Positions 60,937-64,000 of a stretch of 64,000 nucleotides of DNA are shown here, piece after piece. The notes beneath the pieces were generated by a model. The model was not told the origin of the DNA. It saw nothing but the letters and a program-made list of their open reading frames with translations, and did not search any database. The number at the start of each line of letters is the position of its first letter. Position 1 is the first letter of the stretch. Source of the stretch: Streptomyces bungoensis. GTDB lineage: Bacteria; Actinomycetota; Actinomycetes; Streptomycetales; Streptomycetaceae. The position numbers and the translations under genes are program-made. The stretch is from NCBI RefSeq assembly GCF_001514215.1, contig NZ_KQ948861.1:8010-72009 (forward strand), given 5' to 3'.

Positions 60937-62359
60937 GGGGATGGTGCCGGTCCGGATGCGGCGGGTGGCCGTGGTCGTGCCCCGGGCCGGCCTGCGGGAC
61001 GCGCTCGTGCGGATCGCCGAGGAGGGCTGCGTGGAACTCGACCGCGCCGAGGAGGCCCCGCCGGGCTCGGCGGCGGTGCGGCTGCAACGGCTGCGGGGGC
61101 GCGGCGGGGAGGCACCGGGCACGACGGGCGCCGTCCTGGCCGCCGCCGCACCCGACCTGGACCTGCTCGAACGGGAACGCAGCGTCGGCCTGCTGGCCGG
61201 CGAGGCCGAGTTGGAGGAGCGTGCGCGGGGCGCCGTACGGCGCGGGGAGGTGGCCGCGCTGGCCGGGTGGTGCCCGGCCGAGGAGGTCGTACGCGTCGCG
61301 GAGCGGCTGGCCGCGGCGGGCGGCGCGCTGCTGACGCTGCCGTCCCCGCCCGGCGCCGATCCGCCGACGCTGCTGCGGCGGGGCGGACCCGTCTCCTTCA
61401 CGCCGCTGGTGACGACGTACGGCACACCGGCCTACGTCGACCTGGACCCCTCGTGGCCGGCGGGCCTGGCGTACGCCGCCATGTTCGGGATCATGTTCGG
61501 CGACGTGGGGCACGGTGCGCTGCTGCTGCTCGGCGCGCTCGCGCTGCGCCTCGGGCGGCCCCGGCGGCTCGCCCGGCTGAGCCGGCTGTGGCCGTTCCTG
61601 GCGGGCGCCGGAGCCGCCGCGATGCTCGCGGGAGCGGCGTACGGCGAGTTCTTCGGGCCGACCGGGCTGCTGCCGGTGCTGTGGCTGAACCCGCTGGAGA
61701 GCCCCGCCCGGCTGCTGGCCGCCGCGGTGCTGTTCGGGGCGGGGCTGCTGGCCCTCGCGCACGCCGCCGGTGCGGTCAACCGGGTGCGGGAGGGCGGGTG
61801 GGGCGCGGGTCTGTGCGCGGCGACCGGCTGGGCCGGGCTGCTGTTCTACCTGGGGCTCGCCCTGGCCGCCGCGGGCCTGCTGCTGCACCGGCCGGCCGCG
61901 GCCGGCACGGGGGCCGGGCTCGCCGGGGCCGGGCTGGCGCTGGTGGCGTACGGCCTGTTCCGGGCCACGGCGGGCGGCGGCGGGGGAGTCGCCGAGACGG
62001 TGGTGCGGCTGTTCGACGTCGTGGTGCGCACGGGCACCAACACCCTGTCCTTCGCCCGGCTCGCGGCGTTCGGCCTCACCCATGCGGCGCTCGCCGGCGT
62101 GGTGTGGCGCGGCACGGCGGGCCTCGCCGCGCGCGGTCCCCTCGGGGTCGCCGGGGCCGTACTGCTGTTCACCGTCGGCACGGCCGTCTCGTTCGCCCTG
62201 GAGGCCCTGGTGGCCGGGGTGCAGGCCCTGCGGCTGGAGTTCTACGAGCTGTTCTCCCGGCTCTTCGAGACGGAGGGCCGCCCGTTCCGTCCCTGGCACG
62301 TTCCGCCGGCGGAGCCTGCCGACCGTGCCCGGAAGGTGGTCCCATGCTCACCTGGCTGA
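60923..62359 (+). CDS. ntpI: V/A-type ATPase subunit I (116 kDa subunit a type)
   Basis: The 478-residue protein has a soluble N-terminal half (about 1-150, MRRVAVVVPRAGLRDALVRIAEEGCVELD; AGWCPAEEVVRVAERL) and a membrane half with about seven helices: TYGTPAYVDLDPS, AAMFGIMFGDVGHGALLLLGA, SFARLAAFGLTHAAL and ALRLEFYELFSRLFE. The final helices carry the proton-path arginine expected of the family. The length is well below the usual 600-700 residues, mainly through a shorter N-terminal arm. GGGAGGTG precedes ATG 60923. It overlaps both neighbouring genes. Confidence 0.88.
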   Translation: MPWPEGMVPVRMRRVAVVVPRAGLRDALVRIAEEGCVELDRAEEAPPGSAAVRLQRLRGRGGEAPGTTGAVLAAAAPDLDLLERERSVGLLAGEAELEERARGAVRRGEVAALAGWCPAEEVVRVAERLAAAGGALLTLPSPPGADPPTLLRRGGPVSFTPLVTTYGTPAYVDLDPSWPAGLAYAAMFGIMFGDVGHGALLLLGALALRLGRPRRLARLSRLWPFLAGAGAAAMLAGAAYGEFFGPTGLLPVLWLNPLESPARLLAAAVLFGAGLLALAHAAGAVNRVREGGWGAGLCAATGWAGLLFYLGLALAAAGLLLHRPAAAGTGAGLAGAGLALVAYGLFRATAGGGGGVAETVVRLFDVVVRTGTNTLSFARLAAFGLTHAALAGVVWRGTAGLAARGPLGVAGAVLLFTVGTAVSFALEALVAGVQALRLEFYELFSRLFETEGRPFRPWHVPPAEPADRARKVVPCSPG

Positions 62360-62757
62360 TCGTCCTGCCGGTCCTGGCCGCGGCGCTCGGTGCCGTGCGG
62401 CTGCTGCGGCGGCACCGGGCCAGGCACGCCTTCCGCTGGCTCCTGGCGACGAACCTGGCGCTGCTGGGCGGCGCCTCGGCCGTCCTGGTCACGGCGCTCG
62501 CGGGCCCGGCACAGGCGTCGGCCCGCGCGGCCACCTCGGGCGGGGCCGACGGGACGGCGCTGATCGCGGCGGCCATCGCGGTGGCCGGAGCGTCGATCGG
62601 GGCCGCGATCGCGGTCGCGTACACGGGCGCGGCGGCACTGGCGGCGCTGAGCGAACGGCCGGAGCTGTTCGGCCGGGCGATGGTGATCGTCGGCCTGGCG
62701 GAGGGCATCGCCGTGTACGGGCTGGTGGTCGCCATCCTGCTCATCGGGAAGGCGTGA
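62344..62757 (+). CDS. ntpK: V/A-type ATPase proteolipid subunit K (c ring)
   Basis: The 137-residue protein has an N-terminal helix and arginine-rich loop (about 1-45) and a proteolipid hairpin: ALIAAAIAVAGASIGAAIAVAYTGAAALAALSERPE and AMVIVGLAEGIAVYGLVVAILLIGKA, with the ion-binding glutamate E120. A V-type ring normally has two hairpins; here one hairpin follows an extra N-terminal helix. It overlaps the end of subunit I by 16 bp. The coupling ion cannot be told from one glutamate. Confidence 0.88.
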   Translation: MLTWLIVLPVLAAALGAVRLLRRHRARHAFRWLLATNLALLGGASAVLVTALAGPAQASARAATSGGADGTALIAAAIAVAGASIGAAIAVAYTGAAALAALSERPELFGRAMVIVGLAEGIAVYGLVVAILLIGKA

Positions 62758-62760
62758 GCG

Positions 62761-62988
62761 GTGGGCACCGTGGCCGCCATCGGCACCCGGACCGGCGTGT
62801 GCGGTCTGGCCCTGGCCGGGGTCGACGTCCTCGTCGCGGAGGACCCCGACGCCGTACGCCGCGCCTGGCGGACGCTCCCGGCCACGGTCGCCCTGGTGCT
62901 GCTCACCCCCGAGGCCGCCGAGGCACTCGGCGACGCCGTGACGGCGCCGGCCACCGACCGGCCGCTCACCGTGGTGCTGCCGTCATGA
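62761..62988 (+). CDS. V/A-type ATPase subunit F
   Basis: The 75-residue protein opens VAAIGTRTGVCGLALAGVDVL and has LVLLTPEAAEAL, the Rossmann-like pattern of subunit F of the central stalk. It is shorter than the 100-115 residues usual for the family, lacking the last helix. GTG 62761 follows the K gene by 3 bp. Its stop overlaps the next small frame (ATGA at 62985). Confidence 0.78.
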   Translation: MGTVAAIGTRTGVCGLALAGVDVLVAEDPDAVRRAWRTLPATVALVLLTPEAAEALGDAVTAPATDRPLTVVLPS

Positions 62989-63080
62989 GGGCACGCGCCC
63001 GCGCCCGAGAAGCCTGCGTCCGCGCGGCAGCCGGGGCGCCGGCCTCCGGCTGGCCGCTCACCGGGGTGATGTGCCGATGA
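62985..63080 (+). CDS. 31-residue Arg-rich coupling ORF
   Basis: ATG 62985 overlaps the stop of subunit F by ATGA, and the stop TGA overlaps the ATG of subunit E at 63077 in the same way. The peptide begins MRARARAREACVRAA. It has no recognisable domain. The most economical reading is a translational bridge that lets ribosomes pass from F to E, but it may also be a real small peptide. Confidence 0.4.
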   Translation: MRARARAREACVRAAAGAPASGWPLTGVMCR

Positions 63081-63586
63081 CGACCCCCACCGACGCCCTC
63101 GACCCCGTGCGCGCCGAACTCCTGCGCACGGCGCGCGCTTCCGCCGATGCGGTGCTGGGGCGTGCGCGGGCCGATGCGCAGAAGGTGCTGGCGGAGGCGC
63201 GGGAGGCGGCCGAGGCGGTGCTCGCGCGGGCGCGGGAGCTGGGGGCGGCCGACGGGGCCGACGCGGCGGGCCGGGAGCGGACGCGGGCGGTGCAGGACGC
63301 CTGGGCGGCGGAACTGGCGGCCCGCGCCGAGGCGTACGCGGAACTGCGGGCCCGGATCCGGGAGGGGGTGCGCCGGGCGCTGGCGCGGGGTGCCGTCCCG
63401 CAGGACCGGCTCGCGGCGGCGGCGCGGGCCCTGCTGGGGCCGCAGGCGCGGGTCACGGGTGCCGCGGGGGGCGGAGTGACGGCCGAGGTTCCCGGCCGCC
63501 GGGTCGACCTGTCGGCAGACACCCTCGCCGACCGCGCCCTCAACCGGCTGGGGGCCCGGGCCGAGACGCTGTGGGGGCCGCCATGA
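63077..63586 (+). CDS. V/A-type ATPase subunit E (peripheral stalk)
   Basis: The 169-residue protein has an N-terminal coiled coil (about 15-60, LLRTARASADAVLGRARADAQKVLAE) and a globular C-terminal half ending VTAEVPGRRVDLSADTLADR and LWGPP. ATG 63077 (or GTG 63071, two codons earlier) is coupled to the preceding 31-residue frame. Its stop overlaps ATG 63583 of the first repeat ORF. The last 46 residues are duplicated twice downstream, in the same frame. Confidence 0.86.
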   Translation: MTTPTDALDPVRAELLRTARASADAVLGRARADAQKVLAEAREAAEAVLARARELGAADGADAAGRERTRAVQDAWAAELAARAEAYAELRARIREGVRRALARGAVPQDRLAAAARALLGPQARVTGAAGGGVTAEVPGRRVDLSADTLADRALNRLGARAETLWGPP

Positions 63587-63747
63587 ACTCCATGGAGGGA
63601 TCCCGGGCCCGGATCACGGGTGCCGCGAGGGGCAGAGTGACGGCCGACGTACCCGGCCACCGGCGCGGCCTGTCGGCAGACACCCTCGCCGACCGCGCCC
63701 TCAACCGGCTCGGCGCGCGAGCCGAGACGCTGTGGGGGCCGCCATGA
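63583..63747 (+). CDS. 54-residue mini-ORF, repeat copy 1 (E-subunit C-terminal domain)
   Basis: ATG 63583 overlaps the E stop (ATGA). The peptide begins MNSMEGSRARITGAARGRVT and ends SADTLADRALNRLGARAE, LWGPP. The last 46 residues keep the frame of the E C-terminal domain, with synonymous changes. Its stop overlaps the start of the next copy. It may be translated as a free copy of the E head domain, or serve only to carry ribosomes. Confidence 0.5.
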   Translation: MNSMEGSRARITGAARGRVTADVPGHRRGLSADTLADRALNRLGARAETLWGPP

Positions 63748-63904
63748 ACTCCATGGAGGGATCCCGGACGCGGATCACGGGTGCCGCGGGGGGCAGGGTG
63801 ACGGCCGACGTACCCGGCCACCGGCGCGGCCTGTCGGCAGACACCCTCGCCGACCGCGCCCTCAACCGGCTCGGCGCGCGAGCCGAGACGCTGTGGGGGC
63901 CGCC
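63583..63904 (+). repeat. Two tandem 161-bp copies of the E-subunit gene end
   Basis: Units 63583-63743 and 63744-63904 are each 161 bp and differ from each other at only a handful of positions. Both derive from the last 140 bases of the E gene (63440-63586) plus the junction ATGAACTCC, and are less similar to that source than to each other. Two rounds of duplication are implied, the second more recent. Confidence 0.93.
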
Positions 63905-63908
63905 ATGA
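63744..63908 (+). CDS. 54-residue mini-ORF, repeat copy 2
   Basis: This is nearly identical to copy 1 (differences at residues 9 and 16-18, e.g. RTRITGAAGGRVT). ATG 63744 overlaps the stop of copy 1 and its stop overlaps ATG 63905 of subunit A. The chain E, copy 1, copy 2, A is therefore coupled by four consecutive ATGA joints. Confidence 0.5.
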   Translation: MNSMEGSRTRITGAAGGRVTADVPGHRRGLSADTLADRALNRLGARAETLWGPP

Positions 63909-64000
63909 ACTCCCCCGGGGGCGGCCCCGTACCGGCGGGCGAGGCCCGCGTGCTGCGGGTCGCCGGGCCCCTCGTCGAGATCGACTGCCCGTCCCCCGTG
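63905..64000 (+). CDS. ntpA: V/A-type ATPase catalytic subunit A, N-terminal fragment (cut by window end)
   Basis: The first 32 residues read MNSPGGGPVPAGEARVLRVA and GPLVEIDCPS, the beta-barrel opening typical of subunit A (RVxRVxGPLVxA). The gene continues beyond the window. Its ATG overlaps the stop of the second repeat ORF. The phrase ATGAACTCC at its start is also the start of both repeat copies. Confidence 0.85.
   Translation, partial: MNSPGGGPVPAGEARVLRVAGPLVEIDCPSPV

Noticed and set aside
63058..63821. Minus-strand frames across the E gene and its repeats
   Set aside because: They mirror the plus-strand repeats; the plus-strand frames carry the subunit E motifs and the ATGA joints.
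1..64000. tRNA, rRNA, riboswitch or intact insertion sequence
   Set aside because: Read through both strands, no cloverleaf, transposase motif set or paired terminal repeats were recognised; covariance-model searches would be needed to exclude small RNAs.

Overview
The window is high-GC chromosomal DNA (about 70 percent G+C, long spurious antisense frames, GTG and TTG starts, hairpins without U-tracts) and most likely comes from a Streptomyces or close relative. Supporting signs are SpoIIE-type phosphatases with RsbW-like kinase domains, secreted plant-polysaccharide hydrolases, a mycothiol-type nitroreductase relative and CBS/BON and universal-stress proteins. I see no tRNA, rRNA, CRISPR array or intact insertion sequence.

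Layout. 1-5.1 kb: the N-terminal part of a penicillin-binding protein, a two-component system and a COG4705/DUF347 membrane protein, closed by a strong hairpin. 5.3-8.9 kb: one 1193-residue protein joining a sodium/solute symporter to PAS, GAF, SpoIIE phosphatase and HATPase modules. 9-24 kb: an accessory redox and stress region with TerD, DJ-1/PfpI, SDRs, a DsbA-like protein, VOC, a Tat hydrolase with a molybdopterin oxidoreductase and cytochrome b, two TetR regulators, a CGNR regulator, an MFS pump and an MBL-fold hydrolase. It also contains broken genes: an NMO/SpoIIE chimera and a transporter with its start missing. Three promoters here share a 21-bp operator, GTCACC-N9-GGTGAC, with the -35 hexamer inside it.

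24-34 kb: a plant-biomass cluster with a divergent pair of GH54 arabinofuranosidases, a GH27 alpha-galactosidase with a ricin-type domain, a GH43 enzyme, a three-module GH5 glucanase and an M20 peptidase. 34-40 kb: an ArsB/SLC13 permease with a CBS protein, an RsbW-like ATPase, a MarR regulator, a DMT permease, an E1/ThiF-like protein with a 58-residue partner, and fragments of qcrB and a HAD gene.

40-59 kb looks like a dormancy or hypoxia island of the kind known around the DevR/OsdR regulon: BrkB-like protein, SHOCT protein, P1B-type ATPase fused to hemerythrin, cyclic-nucleotide-fold protein, three CBS-BON proteins, pyruvate phosphate dikinase, site-2 protease and two tandem universal stress proteins. 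A palindrome close to GGGCCG-NN-CGGCCC recurs in its intergenic regions. 59.5-64 kb: a V/A-type ATPase operon (H-like, C, I, K, F, E, A) in which almost all genes overlap. Two 161-bp tandem copies of the end of the E gene lie between E and A, and each encodes a 54-residue mini-protein coupled by ATGA overlaps. Older, decayed copies of gene 3' ends also occur at 50.1-50.6 and 56.0-56.45 kb.
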